A stretch of 64,000 nt of DNA from positions 358,501-422,500 of the forward strand of contig JACVVK020000311.1 of NCBI GenBank assembly GCA_018292915.2. Reading direction: 5' to 3'. The position numbers and the translations under genes were made by a program. Shown here piece by piece: positions 14,301-25,847 of the stretch. Under the pieces are notes generated by a model. The model saw only the letters and a program-made list of their open reading frames with translations. It was not told where the DNA came from and ran no database searches. The stretch's first letter is position 1; the number at the start of each line of letters is the position of its first letter. Source of the DNA: Batillaria attramentaria (lineage: Eukaryota > Mollusca > Gastropoda > Batillariidae).

Positions 14301-15379
14301 TCAGGTCTGTCCACGCCAGTAACTACAAACTGTGTTGCCCAGCAATGCTGTCAAAGAAATTTAACATTAAAAATTGCTATTCACCCAACGATGAAATAGC
14401 CTCTTGTGGGGATCTGCTGCGATCTGGCATGTACCGAGTATGTCTGTGGGTCATGTCTTTATTGGCTGTTATCGGTAATACTGGGAGCATCATCACACGA
14501 CTGTACGTCCATAGAGAATCCTCCAAGACCAGCTTCAGCGTCTTTGTCACAAACCTGAACGTGGCCGACTTCCTGATGGGGGTTTACCTGGCGATAGTCG
14601 GGTCGGCTGACCAGGTGTACCGCGGTGTTTACCTGTGGAACGACAAAGCCTGGAAAAGAAGCCCTGTCTGCACAATGGCTGGATTCCTCTCACTGCTTTC
14701 GTGTGAAGCGTCAGCATTTCTCATCTGTATCATCACGCTGGATCGTTTCCTAGTTGTCCGTTTTGTCTTTAGCACGTTCCGCTTCAGCGTACGGTCGGCT
14801 CTTTCAACCTGTGGCTTGCTGTGGACGATTGCTTTCACCTTGGCGGTGGTTCCTTTGATGCCCATGAACTTGCATTGGGACTTTTATGGTCAAAATGGCA
14901 TTTGTATTCCGTTACCAATAACCAGGGTTGCTTTTGAAGGACGTCAGTATTCGTTCGGCATCATGATTATCTTAAACATGTCGCTTTTTGTTCTGATTGC
15001 TTTTGGTCAAATTTTCATTTACAGGTCAGTCAAGCGGAACTCCTTAACATCCGAGAAACACAATGTCAAAGACACCACCATCGCTCGTCGTCTGACCACC
15101 ATCGTGTTGTCTGACTTTCTATGCTGGTTCCCTATCGCCTTGTTGGGGCTGTTAGCTTCCAAGGGAACCCCCATCTCCAGCGAGGTCAACGTGTTCATGG
15201 CCATCTTTGTGCTGCCCCTCAACTCCGCCCTCAACCCGTTCCTGTACACGCTGAACATCGTGCTGGAGAAGCGGAGAAAAGCAGCTGAAGCCAGACTGAT
15301 GGACCAGCTTGTCAAACAACTAGCAAACAAGAGACAAGTGAAACATGTCGGTACGATGACCTCAGACACAAACTACTAA
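11399..15379 (+). CDS. GRL101: GRL101-like G-protein-coupled receptor with CUB, LDLa, C-type lectin and LRR modules
   Basis: One uninterrupted frame of about 1,325 codons. A good acceptor (TTTGTTTGCAG) ends at 11404, there is no early ATG and no signal peptide, so a 5' exon is probably missing. In order (residues from 11399): two CUB-like regions about 58-180 and 200-345; a degenerate LDLa about 365-385; a C-type lectin domain about 392-526; four LDLa modules about 586-629, 632-665, 702-737 and 739-776, each with an acidic D-SDE-like calcium motif; a Cys-rich LRR cap at 778-800; LRRs to about 960; and a seven-helix domain about 1010-1290. Receptor landmarks: GN in helix 1, LNVADFL in helix 2, DRF instead of DRY near 1115, CWFP in helix 6 and NPFLY near 1279. 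The layout matches type C leucine-rich-repeat receptors such as Lymnaea GRL101, plasma-membrane receptors of unsettled ligand. The cytoplasmic tail is short and basic. Confidence 0.95.
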   Translation: MQSTIILVLYSSESCPENAEELSRYCEEDPAWLYCPEQERKCVLPEVATKLFHMNIPRCNFVRGNNLTFYFEDGDNIEVSYTLEEGTNSSKYCHFSVPMGDDRVLTLAIDEFTLKRDDGTCVSDHVVLSIVEGVNVFRSSYPCKGTFVETLFEPVGDDYVTIVVNEREATIADKLTLNITLRAFVKGKFMDAFLDVSEMTSSVGSFANFMFDGQRRYSTNIEFELLIWIPSRIVIISFPHFDVMCDGSVELYVPYSGRLWPSSYMQFGNPTVFSLYTRSWFDITDGWLYSCGGIAITDRWRLVWKQLGQRDPGVLVFRSYVALKFVSTPRNTATGFKMIYSVLNGTQEPEVSGTLYNCSVPHYPTFQQHVHCNLETQCVGGEDESTCPYTTDTCGPGLIDAGNKCYRYHRVQKAISWFDAYDQCTQHDSFLVSPQTPQEWQTFKEMLRYTSSSARLYMGLRTSDLSLSPMYREVWQWADQTTAYFNMVYVTSQQPKPVCSSFNVMHKDIIHDVGCHVKDDTISFILCEVVKETASATNKERPMVSKMEVTNINQSTDMIQCPDGHYVKDFLSCDPLSHCHTETHLTSCETPAAGHVAMFVCDNDIQTVHYTLVCDHRQDCSDKSDETFCVYDKCLHKQCRNQQCVTSDQWCDGIHHCVDGSDEACPQFIEPSPPGRTVYPPALVTLDGRGYYKLTPLIENKTCPVTHYGCSDGYCIPVYLRCNGVADCLDRGDEKGCDTFTCSGFYRCRASAVCVHADNVCDGVFQCPHQDDELLCDLTCPEGCRCQGLAFVCSKTFPANSHLGVRYLDASGSGMRIEILKENVRLVRLSLSACGLDNLPTLTFPNLRILDLGGNNLSYVNTYSFRGSSNLRVLVLSHNPLSSLAVSVTNMTFDHVHTIDLSQTKIEAYDNNMLLNFPSLKKLNFSHSALLQVTNAGFQSTPDLEVLDVKGSPLDEFPHNMLQNLQKLRSVHASNYKLCCPAMLSKKFNIKNCYSPNDEIASCGDLLRSGMYRVCLWVMSLLAVIGNTGSIITRLYVHRESSKTSFSVFVTNLNVADFLMGVYLAIVGSADQVYRGVYLWNDKAWKRSPVCTMAGFLSLLSCEASAFLICIITLDRFLVVRFVFSTFRFSVRSALSTCGLLWTIAFTLAVVPLMPMNLHWDFYGQNGICIPLPITRVAFEGRQYSFGIMIILNMSLFVLIAFGQIFIYRSVKRNSLTSEKHNVKDTTIARRLTTIVLSDFLCWFPIALLGLLASKGTPISSEVNVFMAIFVLPLNSALNPFLYTLNIVLEKRRKAAEARLMDQLVKQLANKRQVKHVGTMTSDTNY

Positions 15380-15552
15380 GCGCGAACAAAACAAAACCAC
15401 ACACGTCAAATAATTTGGAGAGGGACCCGCACTGAAATGAGTGATGAAACGTGTCTAACGCCGAAGGATCATTTGAGCAGGGATTTGTTACGAGATGTGA
15501 CGAGGACCCGTCAGTGCATACACCGGTAACCAAAGACTAAGGTTGCAGACTA

Positions 15553-16879
15553 CGAGGGCTGTTCAAATATTAATGGGAATGGGCCTGCCATTTTATAAGT
15601 AAACATCGCACAGAAAATAATTTTATACCAAAAGAAAATCTGGCTCAAGCCCTATAAACACGCAGAAAAGAATGATGACATCATGACGCATTTTAGAGTA
15701 TGACCTCATTAAAATCGTCATCCAAACTGCTGAGCCAGAAAACCATGGACGCCGAGAATGAGCATTTTTGCTTCTACACATTCATGAGGCTAAAACTCGG
15801 AGACAATGGCAAGAACATCCTTCAAGATTTGAAAGCTGTTTTTGGAGCCAAGTGTGTCGGTAAGAGCACAGTTTACAGATGGGTCGAAGCTTTTTTAACT
15901 GAACAAGGGCCTTCAAGCTCAGGTACCAGTCCTGGCCGTCCACTCTCAGCTCGGAACGAAAGAAACATTACCCTTGTGAAAAGCCTGATTGACGAAGACC
16001 CACATTCGACCATACGCGAGTTGAGTGAAGCATGTGACCTCTCTATCGGCACCATACACAGCATTCTGCATGAAGATCTTCAAATAAGAAACTTGGCTGC
16101 AAGATGGGTACCCCATCTCTTAACTGACGAACAAAAGAAACGGCGGGTTGATTGCTCACGCCAACCGCTTCAAGATTTTGAGCCAAATGGACCAAAACGC
16201 CTGTGTGACATAGTGACCGGTGATGAATCTTGGCTCACGTTTTACGGCATCCCCCAACAAACGCTGCAACCGGGCGTGGGTAGGCCCAGATGGAGACCGA
16301 CCAGTTGTCCTGAGGCCAGGATTTCAGAGCCGGAAGCGTCTTTTCTCTATTTTTTTCAGCACCCAAGGCGTCGTGGCTCTTGATATTCTTCCGGCGAAGG
16401 CTGCCATCACTGCCACGTACTATACCAAAGTGGTGCTCCGGAAAGTGGTGGATGCGATCTGCGAGCAGCGCCCAACCGTTGGAACCTCAAGGACCTTAAT
16501 GCTGCATGATAATGCAGCCCCCCACAAAGCCAAGATCACCACGACCTTCCTAGAGGAAAGAGAGATCAAAGTCTTGGCCCATCCCCCCTACACTCCGGAC
16601 TTGGCACCATGTGACTTCTGGCTCTTTCCTATCTTGAAAGAGCGACTCGCTGGACGCAAGTTTGATCGAATCCAAGACCTCTCAAAAGCTGTGAAATCAG
16701 AGCTCGAGGGTATCCCGAGGGAAGAGTACCAGAGGGCGCTTCATATGTGGCGAACAAGACTGGAAACGTGCATTCGGGCCAAGGGTGAATACTTCGAGGG
16801 GATGTAGAAGTTTGGAGTCGATCCGATGCAAGACACGTGAGTAATGGCAGCATTCCCAATAATATTTGAACAGCCCTCG
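15553..16879 (+). mobile_element. mariner transposon, near-complete
   Basis: A 1,327-bp element bounded by TA at 15551-15552 and 16880-16881. Terminal inverted repeats begin CGAGGGCTGTTCAAATATTA and match at about 28 of 29 positions. Size, TA target and a DD34D transposase identify the mariner family. The well-kept ends and single coding break point to a recent insertion, about 170 bp downstream of the receptor stop codon. Confidence 0.95.
15700..16807 (+). pseudogene. mariner transposase, one frameshift
   Basis: The frame opens at ATG 15700 (an in-frame ATG at 15745 is an alternative). The N-terminal part shows a helix-turn-helix (STVYRWVEAF), a PGRPLS-type linker, a second DNA-binding helix, then WVPHLL and the first catalytic Asp in TGDESW. 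At a run of five C (16251-16255) the frame breaks and continues in another frame with NRAWV, a PGFQSRKR motif, the second Asp in LHDNAAPH and the third in PPYTPDLAPCDFW. There are 34 residues between the last two Asp, the mariner DD34D pattern. The second frame ends at 16807. One extra C explains the break; it could be a real mutation or a sequencing error. With it, an active enzyme is unlikely. Confidence 0.92.
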
Positions 16880-16970
16880 TATATAGCGCGCGAATGTCCA
16901 TCACAAATAGAGGACACTCAGTTTTGCATGCATGCTGTGAGTTAAAACACTATTATGACGTCTGTTTACG

Positions 16971-17034
16971 GTCGGTGGTCGTCGGGGGTTCTCTCCGGGT
17001 ACTCCGGCTTCCTCTCCCTCTGCTTTGGAAATGT
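16971..17034 (+). mobile_element. SINE family D fragment, head missing
   Basis: Carries GTCGTCGGGGGTTCTCTCC and GGGTACTCCGGCTTCCTC, the same body as at 3140-3302, without a tRNA-like head. Confidence 0.65.
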
Positions 17035-17158
17035 TCCGCCCACAAAATTTGAAAAAGTAAAAGCAATTCTAAATTCCGCACCACGTGATTGTAATGTGTT
17101 TATGTCCAGTGTGTAAGAGAATGTGTGTGATTCACGTGAGCGTGCGTGTTGGGTTCAG

Positions 17159-17229
17159 TTCGCGGCGCTTTGAGCCGATTCATGAAATTGGGAAAAGCGC
17201 CTATACAATACTCATTATTATTATTATTA
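17159..17229 (+). mobile_element. L2-like LINE 3' tail
   Basis: A GGCGCTTT / AAAAGCGCC stem around GAGCC and a short loop, then TATACAATACTC and (ATT)n. This hairpin plus ATT tail matches the 3' end of the L2-like LINE fragments at 52241-52638 and its copies. Confidence 0.65.
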
Positions 17230-18306
17230 CCCATACACCTTGAATACGCGCAAGAAGGGGTGGGGGTGGGGGCAGTACGAATGTTCCAAAGCACCTTTCC
17301 CAGCGCCTCCCTGTCTCTAGAAAACAAGTGTCACTTGTGGAATGGCAGTCTGGCGAGAGGAAAGATGCAACAAACAGTTGAGCAGTGTGTTATTTTCCTT
17401 GGAATGCAAACGGAAGAGCCGTGTATGAGTGAAAAAGAAAGGGGAAAAAAATCCCACTATCGACTCATCGGATCACTTCGCCATTTAAATTTCTAAACTT
17501 TACGATATGTCCAGGCGGACGGGCTGTTGCCACCACCACTCACAGTAAAGTTTGATGTGTTCTTCCTTCTCTCCTTTCTTCGTCCATATCTTTGGGTTTT
17601 TTTTTTTTTAATGTCTTTACATTTCAATACATTTTTACGCCAACTTCTCCGCCATGCTTTTATGTAAAGTGGTTCAGATGAGCACGAACAGAAGTTTTTA
17701 CTTGTTGTGCTCTTTTTTAATTAATGCTATTTACTGCTTGACGGGGATTTTTCAATGAATAATATTTTTAAAAAAATGTTTAAACCAAAAAATCCCAAAG
17801 GTAGGATCTTACTGAACAAGGGATAAAAGGGCAACAACCCTACATCTGCTATAAGTGTTGTCAAGCTTGAGTTGTCTTTCCGATGTAGGTACACACCTCA
17901 AACGCGGAATTCCAAGCCCAGTGGACCTCTACAATGGCAGTTCTGGGTCAGTGAATCTCTTATTTAGCAGTCGTGTTTAATTACGACGTAAAAATCATTT
18001 TGTGTTCAGGTCACTACACAAATCTTTGCCTGATTAGAAAATGAGCTCGTGATTCACTGAACCAGTCAGTCTCATAACGTAAGTGTCCTATGAAGTAATG
18101 TTAAAAGTGTGTTACAACAGAAAGTGTGTGGTTGTCAAGATAAAACCAGTCTGCACATGTATCCTGTGAAGTCAGTCGATGCTTGCATTTTTGTCTCTCT
18201 TTTATTTAGCAAAGGGGGGGGGGGGGTCGAGCAGCGAGCACAGAGCATGCGCAAATAATAATCTCCGCCATCAACCTGAACAACAAGTCTCACGTTTGGT
18301 AAGTCA
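17230..18306. other. Intergenic, no gene seen
   Basis: AT-rich unique DNA with a G run near 18213. No credible coding frame, RNA gene or recognisable repeat. Confidence 0.6.
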
Positions 18307-18830
18307 TGCATCTGGTTTTTTTTTTTTTTTTTGCTGCCCCAACTCTTTTTGCCAGCTCCAGTGGTGTTCCTCCCAGGTCATGGGTGGAATCCACGGAGGG
18401 CTCAAAGGCTGGGGCAATTTTTATTATGCATGATGATGGAGATGAGGATGATGGTAAGACGATGCTATGGAGGTCCATGTGGTTTGGGACTGCGGGACAG
18501 GGCCGCATTCCACGCTTCCTGTCATAAATATCCCGGCGTTCACCAGGCCCGGGAACTACGGCACCTGCGGTGCCGGCCGTGTAATCATCCACATCATAAG
18601 ACGTGTCATACCAAGGGAAGCACCCCCAAAGTCGCACCCGTGAAGTGGGTGAAGCTCGGCTGTGTGGCAACAGCCTCCCCATTGGGCCCATAGCACACCC
18701 GCTCTGGGTAGGAGCCGACCTAGGTAGGAAAAATCCCACTTGTCTCGGCTGGGATTCGAACCCGGGTCTCCCGGTCCATAGTCCGAAGTGCTAACCACTA
18801 CACTACGGGGGCCGGTTGCATCTGGTTTTT
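18307..18830 (-). mobile_element. tRNA-derived SINE, family B, complete with target-site duplications
   Basis: TGCATCTGGTTTTT is repeated at 18307-18320 and 18817-18830. Between them, on the minus strand, a tRNA-like head (A-box TAGTGTAGTGG, B-box GGTTCGAATCCC) at about 18815 leads through GTGGGATTTTTCCTACC and ends in a poly(A) that appears as poly(T) at 18316-18332. At about 495 bp it is long for a SINE, so the 3' half may derive from a partner LINE. The duplicated flanks show retroposition. Confidence 0.85.
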
Positions 18831-19190
18831 AGTTGCAATTGCTCCCTTGCAAATTGCGGTTTTAGGCGGAGATTAGCTCAGCTTGTTTGCTTTTGTGGTC
18901 TGTCTTTGTGTTCTGTAGTAGTAGCCAGGACGTATGTGTACTTGTTTCAGTCGTAGGGGAAAAAAAAATCATTCAGTGAGGACAGGAACACATGTTGTCC
19001 GTGTGTAGTAACTGTAGTTGGCCCGAAGCTGTCTGCATCGCACAGCCGGCATACGTAATTATGTGTAACGTCACACTCAGCGAGATAAGAACAAAATCGT
19101 TAGCCGCGGCATGTGGTGGGTTTGTACACAGTACTAGTACACAAATGCTGGCTTGAAGCAAGCTGTCATTCACACTGTGCTGTACTGTTT

Positions 19191-19313
19191 TGATATCAAA
19201 GACTTGGCAACAATGAAAAAGCCAGCACAAATATTTGGCCCCAGCCGGGATACGAACTCACGCCCTGAGCATTAGAAGTCCAAAGCTCTACCGTTCGGCC
19301 ACCCCGGCTCCCC
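19191..19313 (-). mobile_element. tRNA-derived SINE, family A, 3'-truncated
   Basis: Minus strand: GGGGAGCCGGGG head, A-box, B-box and TGGCTTTTTC body. It stops at TTTGATATCA without the usual TTAAACCCCCAAA tail. Confidence 0.85.
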
Positions 19314-19719
19314 GACCAGTGCAGGAGAATGACAAGAACCTGACAAGTTGACTGGCTTGTAGCTGGGACCTAGGTCAGTGTCCATGCATTTCTGATGAAA
19401 CGATACCAGTTATTTGTCGGGTTTTTTTTTTTCCTTGTAAGTAGGAACCGTGGAGCATGTCGTGCAGCAGTGAAGGATAGGAGAACGGTAAAGTAAAGGC
19501 GAGCAGTTCGACCATAATTGTTCTGCAAGCTGGCGAGGGTTATGAGCGAGGCTGATATAATCAGCCAGATTAATTAGTTCCCATACAAATGTCAGTGATA
19601 GTCCACACTTATGATCTGAGCGGCGTGATGTATGTAATTAGGTGAGTTGTTGGACCGGCGCCGGCACTCCTGCGTATTTTGAACTATGTTGTGTTTGGAT
19701 GTGCAGGCGCCTACGACTC

Positions 19720-19824
<105 letters not shown>

Positions 19825-20568
19825 CAACAGGAATGAATACAACTAAAATTCATCACAGTAAAAACACGCTTGGCACCGGTATTGCTTATAACCAATGACT
19901 GATCTTAGTCAGGATTACACAAGGTTTCATGATGTTAGCATACAATGAATACAATTATCAACGATTTCACGTGATAATTAGTAGAACAGGATAGCCCATA
20001 AAAATAATAAAAATATTGCTTGTATATGTACTTTATTACTTTTTCAATTTTTTTTTATACTAACATACATTGTGACATTTACTGTCATTCAGGCGACACA
20101 CACGCACACCTTTTATCGACCAATAAACTGATCTGAATTGAATAAAACTTTTAAAAAAAATCACAGATTATGGATTCTACATGAAAAATTCATATGAGGC
20201 GTTTTCAGTCGGACGAGCACAGGAATATGTAAATGTACAAATACAAACCCCTCAGGCAGTTGGCAACACGTGTGATGCATTCAATAAAAATTCTGAATTG
20301 AATCTAACTGAATACGTTTAACCAAGTACACAAACTGAGATTCATGTCAAGCGAACTTTTACACACTGCATACAACGGAGACCAGTAGTCGTTTACAGTG
20401 TGTGCGCACACACACTGCAATTTAAGGATTTGTCCACAACCGAAAATATTTTAAATGCTTATGTAAAGTGAAACACATAATGTTCTCTTTGCAACGTGGG
20501 CACGTTTACACATCCACACAGGTTTCCGACTGACACCCACTATTAGTGACTTGGTTCCACGACGTCCT

Positions 20569-20928
<360 letters not shown>

Positions 20929-20939
20929 CAGACAGACAA

Positions 20940-21087
20940 ACTACACACAGAGAAACACACTACCGAGTCTGATTACATTTCGGTGGAGGCTTTTGTAGTG
21001 TAAAACACGTTTCTGCAATGTCAGCTGTTCCCACGTCCACACAGATATATACGCACTGCGATCTCTCTTCTCTTTCTCTCTCTCACA

Positions 21088-21123
<36 letters not shown>

Positions 21124-22264
21124 CTTCGCTATCCCTCATCTGTTTGCCGTGCAACATACTGCGCATATATCAATGTGAACACCCAGCACGAACATCTGTG
21201 AACATCTGTCGCACACTTTCCACCTTGGCCGTCAATCCATAATATTCTGCACAGGGAGTGGGGATACGAGGGGGAGTATTTTGCATCACGGCCAAGCAGC
21301 GGCAGTTTCAGGTTACATGCACATGGTTCATACGACCACACAAGGTGTGTAGCTCGTATCGTACTCGCGGCCTTCGCCAGTGTGGAAAAACCAAGTCAGT
21401 GTCGGCTTCAGCCATTGGCCGGACATTAATGCACCTGATACACAGTGCACTGACTTTAGTGGAACGTAATGATGGACACCAGTTGCTGCTGTTGATCAAG
21501 GCGAGAAGTGGTTACACAGACAAACGCATTGTGTAGACGGATATTGATAAAACTGAACCTAAGCCGGCAAAGAAGCGGAGCAGTGTATGTGTGTGCGCGT
21601 GTCAGACGCTGTGCACTTTGTGCGCTGGGAACACAAGGTTCTTCAATATTGATCTGGAAGACAAATACTTCACGGTAAATACCCAAATATCACATACGAT
21701 TAACGTTTGTTGTTGCTGTTGCGATAGAGGAAAGGTGAGAGGTGTGGGGGGGGGGGGGGTAGATTGGGGCCAAACTGATGGTGATGAATCAAATGATGTG
21801 ATTATATTGTATTTCATTAGGGTTAGTGTTTGCATGAATGTGTGTAGATCGACTCCTACTCCTAGACCTTCACCTGTGCTAATGTGTGTCATCCTTGTGG
21901 TTATTTGGTGACAAGGCCACGTCCTCAAAGTCTTTATTCTTATTTTCTAATGATCGACAGAACACTCCATTTTGAAGGAGCATCAAGCAGGTGACAACAC
22001 TCCGCTTTGAAGGGACAGCGACGAGCGAGTGACATTAGTGTCTAGTGGTCGTGATCCCTGTACATTGATCTATTCTGTGTGCCGATTTCAATCGAAGAAA
22101 ACTTGACACATTGAAACTCACTGTAATTCGGCTGAAATCAACTCGTTCCTAACTGGGCGCATTCAAATATATACAGTAATTCTCGATTTACGTGTGTATT
22201 AATTTTGTCGTCTACTTTCTAGTGAGGCATCTTGGTTTTCTCGAATAGCAGACACTTGTTGAAT
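20940..22264. other. Intergenic and presumed promoter/5' UTR of the coiled-coil gene
   Basis: Holds a CA run at 21089-21121, a G run at 21748-21760 and repeat H at 21596-21690. Immediately before the ATG at 22265 there is an in-frame stop (22223-22225), so that ATG is the first in its frame. No TATA box or other core promoter can be defended. Confidence 0.5.
21596..21690. repeat. Dispersed repeat H copy
   Basis: Partner of 8204-8300, sharing GAACACAAGGTTCTTCAATA and its flanks. Confidence 0.65.
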
Positions 22265-24666
22265 ATGGCGAAGTCACATGAAGACGACAAGTGGTCCGTG
22301 ACCTCCTCTGACCTTGGCTCAAGTTTTGGCTGTGAAGGTGACCTTGGGAGCCCCCAAGAGCTCGGGAGTTCTAATGACGTCAGGAACAAACCTGAAACAG
22401 ACAACCACTATTCTGGCGGTGAGCGTGCCGTGACATCAGGCTCACTCGATGACAGACTGTCGGCGGATCGACCGCCAAACACAATATATTTCTTATCTCC
22501 AGTACCGGGAAGCGGTGCCACTGGGAGAAGCTTTGGTGGTCAGCTAAGCAGTAAAGTGGGAGCGCAGCAAAAGCATTTCTCAGAGGCTGAGTCACAGACT
22601 GAACATTTGACACATTCAACCGCACACAGAAACAGATCCGGACCGTACAAGGCCGAACCACGACACATCTGTCCTAAAACAGAAGACGCGAACGTGCCTG
22701 CTTCTAGGCATCTTACGGACCGCGGAAACAGCACACCTAATAGCGAAGACACCTGCCACTTGCACGAATATAGAGAACACCAGGACAGGTCTAGTTCGGA
22801 ACGCAGCTTTGGGATATCAGCTATGTCCGTACAGTCCTCTGTCCGATCATCACACCGCCACCACGTAAATACTTCGCCATCCCATCTTCAACACGGACGT
22901 CCAAACAGGGGATTCCACAAGTCTCTGAGTCTCCCCGAAAACCGAAAGAGGTGTGAGCTGGGAGACAAACGTTTGGACACTCGTGAAAGAGAATTCGATG
23001 AGACGTGTTCAGGCTTCTTGCACTGCACTCCACCTCCAGTTCCCAGCACTCCACCCAGGGGACCGAGGACACATCTAGATCGACGTTCAGCCGTCTCTGT
23101 GAGTTCTTCATCTTCAGGCTCAGCATCACAGGCACCTAAACGAGTCTCAAAACAAGACATTCCTAAGAATGCTGACGGTCAGTCTATGAATTGCTCTTCA
23201 GATCACGTGTTCAAGAAAGTAACCAACAGACGGGAAGGGTCAGTGCAAAACACGAGAAGGTTCTCCAGCGCCTCAGATATGCTGTCCATGTGCACTTCCA
23301 CAGGCGTGCCGTCGTCGTCAAAAGGTATGAGCATAATATATTATAACGTATACAATTTCTAATTATTATTATTATGATCATCTGGACAGTTCATGTGGAG
23401 GTCCGGAAGAGCATGTTACGTTTTAGTTTAGCAAATTTTGGGTTACAATGTCATCGTTAGAGTAACATATCTATTGTCGTCACAGTGTAGTACTGTCCCA
23501 CTTTTCGGTGGAAGGACTCATGACTCGTGGTTTAGCATAGGCCGTATTTGTCTACAGAGACCTTGACTAGCCGCATGCGTCACGAGAAACACCACCAGGA
23601 GCACGGGCGGAGCTTCGATACGCCCGACACTTACCTGACGCCGTCCCAGAGAAAAGATCTTCTGGTCAAGGACCTCAAGAGCCGTGTCAAGATACTGGAG
23701 AAGCTGCTGCAGGAGAAGGAGCGAGTGATGGACGATCTACGAGCGACCTACGAGACGGAGAAAGATGATGTATGACAAAATAAAAGTAGAATTTTTTTGG
23801 GGGGCCATTCTGGTGGCCGAATGACACAAATACACAGGGCCTCAAAATGCCTATATATTCCCTATTAGCCTCAGGCGTCATAGTCACCCCTAAAAATGCT
23901 TCCATCTAGAAACAATAAGTACCATGAACAGACGATTCAAAGGCACGCACCTGACAGGGGTTTAAAACAATTTGAATGTCTTCTTTCCGCTCAGGCCTCA
24001 CTGGAGTGATGCACGTCTACTTTCTCTTTAGGCCAGAGAGGCATTTCGCACAAATGCGCTTGCCTCACTTGTGCCCGACCTCTTTGCAAAAAGTCCCAGC
24101 TTCACTTGCAGCTTGCCTCTTTTTATGACCGTCTGGCATGCACCTTGACCCACATGACACAAAAATTACGAAAATCACGCCTTTTCATGACAACAAATAT
24201 CACTACAGATTAGCTCACTCGACGAACAGGGAACCTCAAATAAACACCAAACATGACCCCACGGTCAATTTGTGTCCTTACGCCAGTGTGTAAAATCAGG
24301 CAATTTGTTGCAATCGGTGGATTCCGCTATGGAACGCTTTGTCCGCTGCAGTCGCACTATACACTCGTGTATACAGACAAGGGATTCCACAGTGGAAAAC
24401 CATCGAAACGTGTCAGTGCTGACAGTTAAACATTTAGTCCATGTTCTTACCGTAACAGGAGAACTTTAGTCCGTATTCTTGCCGAAACAATGTAGAACAT
24501 TTAGTCCAGTTTTCTTTGCCGTAGCATGCAGTGTAGAACGTTCAGTCTTGTGTTCTTGCCATAACAACACTAGAGCATCAGCAAAGAACATTTAGTTTAT
24601 GTTTTTGGAATTTCCAAGGAGAAAATTTATTCTATGTTCTTGCGATAACCGACAGGGGGTTATTTT

Positions 24667-24697
<31 letters not shown>

Positions 24698-25166
24698 TAG
24701 AAAATCTCTTCAGTGATTGTTGTTGATGTTGATGAGTTTTGGACTAAAAGAATCCCTTTCGTTTCATTTTTAACTTTTATTTTTATTTTTTATTTTTTCA
24801 ACTTCTAGCTTCGCACAGCACTTCAGAGGCAAGTGAAGGAGGCTAAGCAGCTGGCTTCTATGTCTCAGGAGGAAGTGACGTCACTACAAGAATCTCACGA
24901 GGAGTCTGTCAGGATGGTGGCCAGTCTGCAACAGGTGGTGGATGACCTCAAGGTTCATATCGAGTTCTTTCCCTTGACAAAGCTCTTTTGTAAAGCCACC
25001 TTTTCTGAAAAGGGCGATAACTGTCTGCATACCTGGATCGGGCTCTTGATTCAATAAGAACCCCCAAATCTGAAATTGCTCTAATGAAAAAATTTGATAT
25101 ATTCGGATACCCCAAATTTGAAGCCATTCGGTTGAGTATTTTCGGAGAAACAGGCCTGGACACAAA

Positions 25167-25202
<36 letters not shown>

Positions 25203-25802
25203 CACTCGTGCACTGTGGCGGGGAAGAGCGTTCAGGGGCACCATGCCCGCCAGTAACAATGTTGTTATTGTCCGAGCTGCGCTTGCATCATCATGTTTGT
25301 GCGGAGAATGCGCGCGACGTGCGTTTATGCCAGAAAACGTGCCTTTGAACGCAGAATGTTTAGCTCATCCTATGATGTTGTTTCCATTACTATCTCTATC
25401 TCTTCAGTTATTGTTGTTGATGTTGATGAGTTTTGGACTGAAAGAATCCCTTTCGTTTCATTTTTAACTTTTATTTTTATTTTTTATTTTTTCAACTTCT
25501 AGCTTCGCACAGCACTTCAGAGGCAAGTGAAGGAGGCTAAGCAGCTGGCTTCTATGTCTCAGGAGGAAGTTTTGAGAAGAGATTTGCACCATTATCTTTG
25601 TTGAGAATGAAAAGAAATCTGAACCAAAGACTGGTATCAGCCCAGATTTTTAAAAAAAAATTCTCCATTAACATAATTGTGCATCACTCCCTGTCAACAG
25701 AACCAGATGGCCGAGAGAGAAGCACAAACAGAACAGATATTTCTGGAGATGTACAATAAAGGACGGGAGTCCGCCATATTTGAACGCGAGGAGGAGGTAT
25801 AC

Positions 25803-25847
<45 letters not shown>

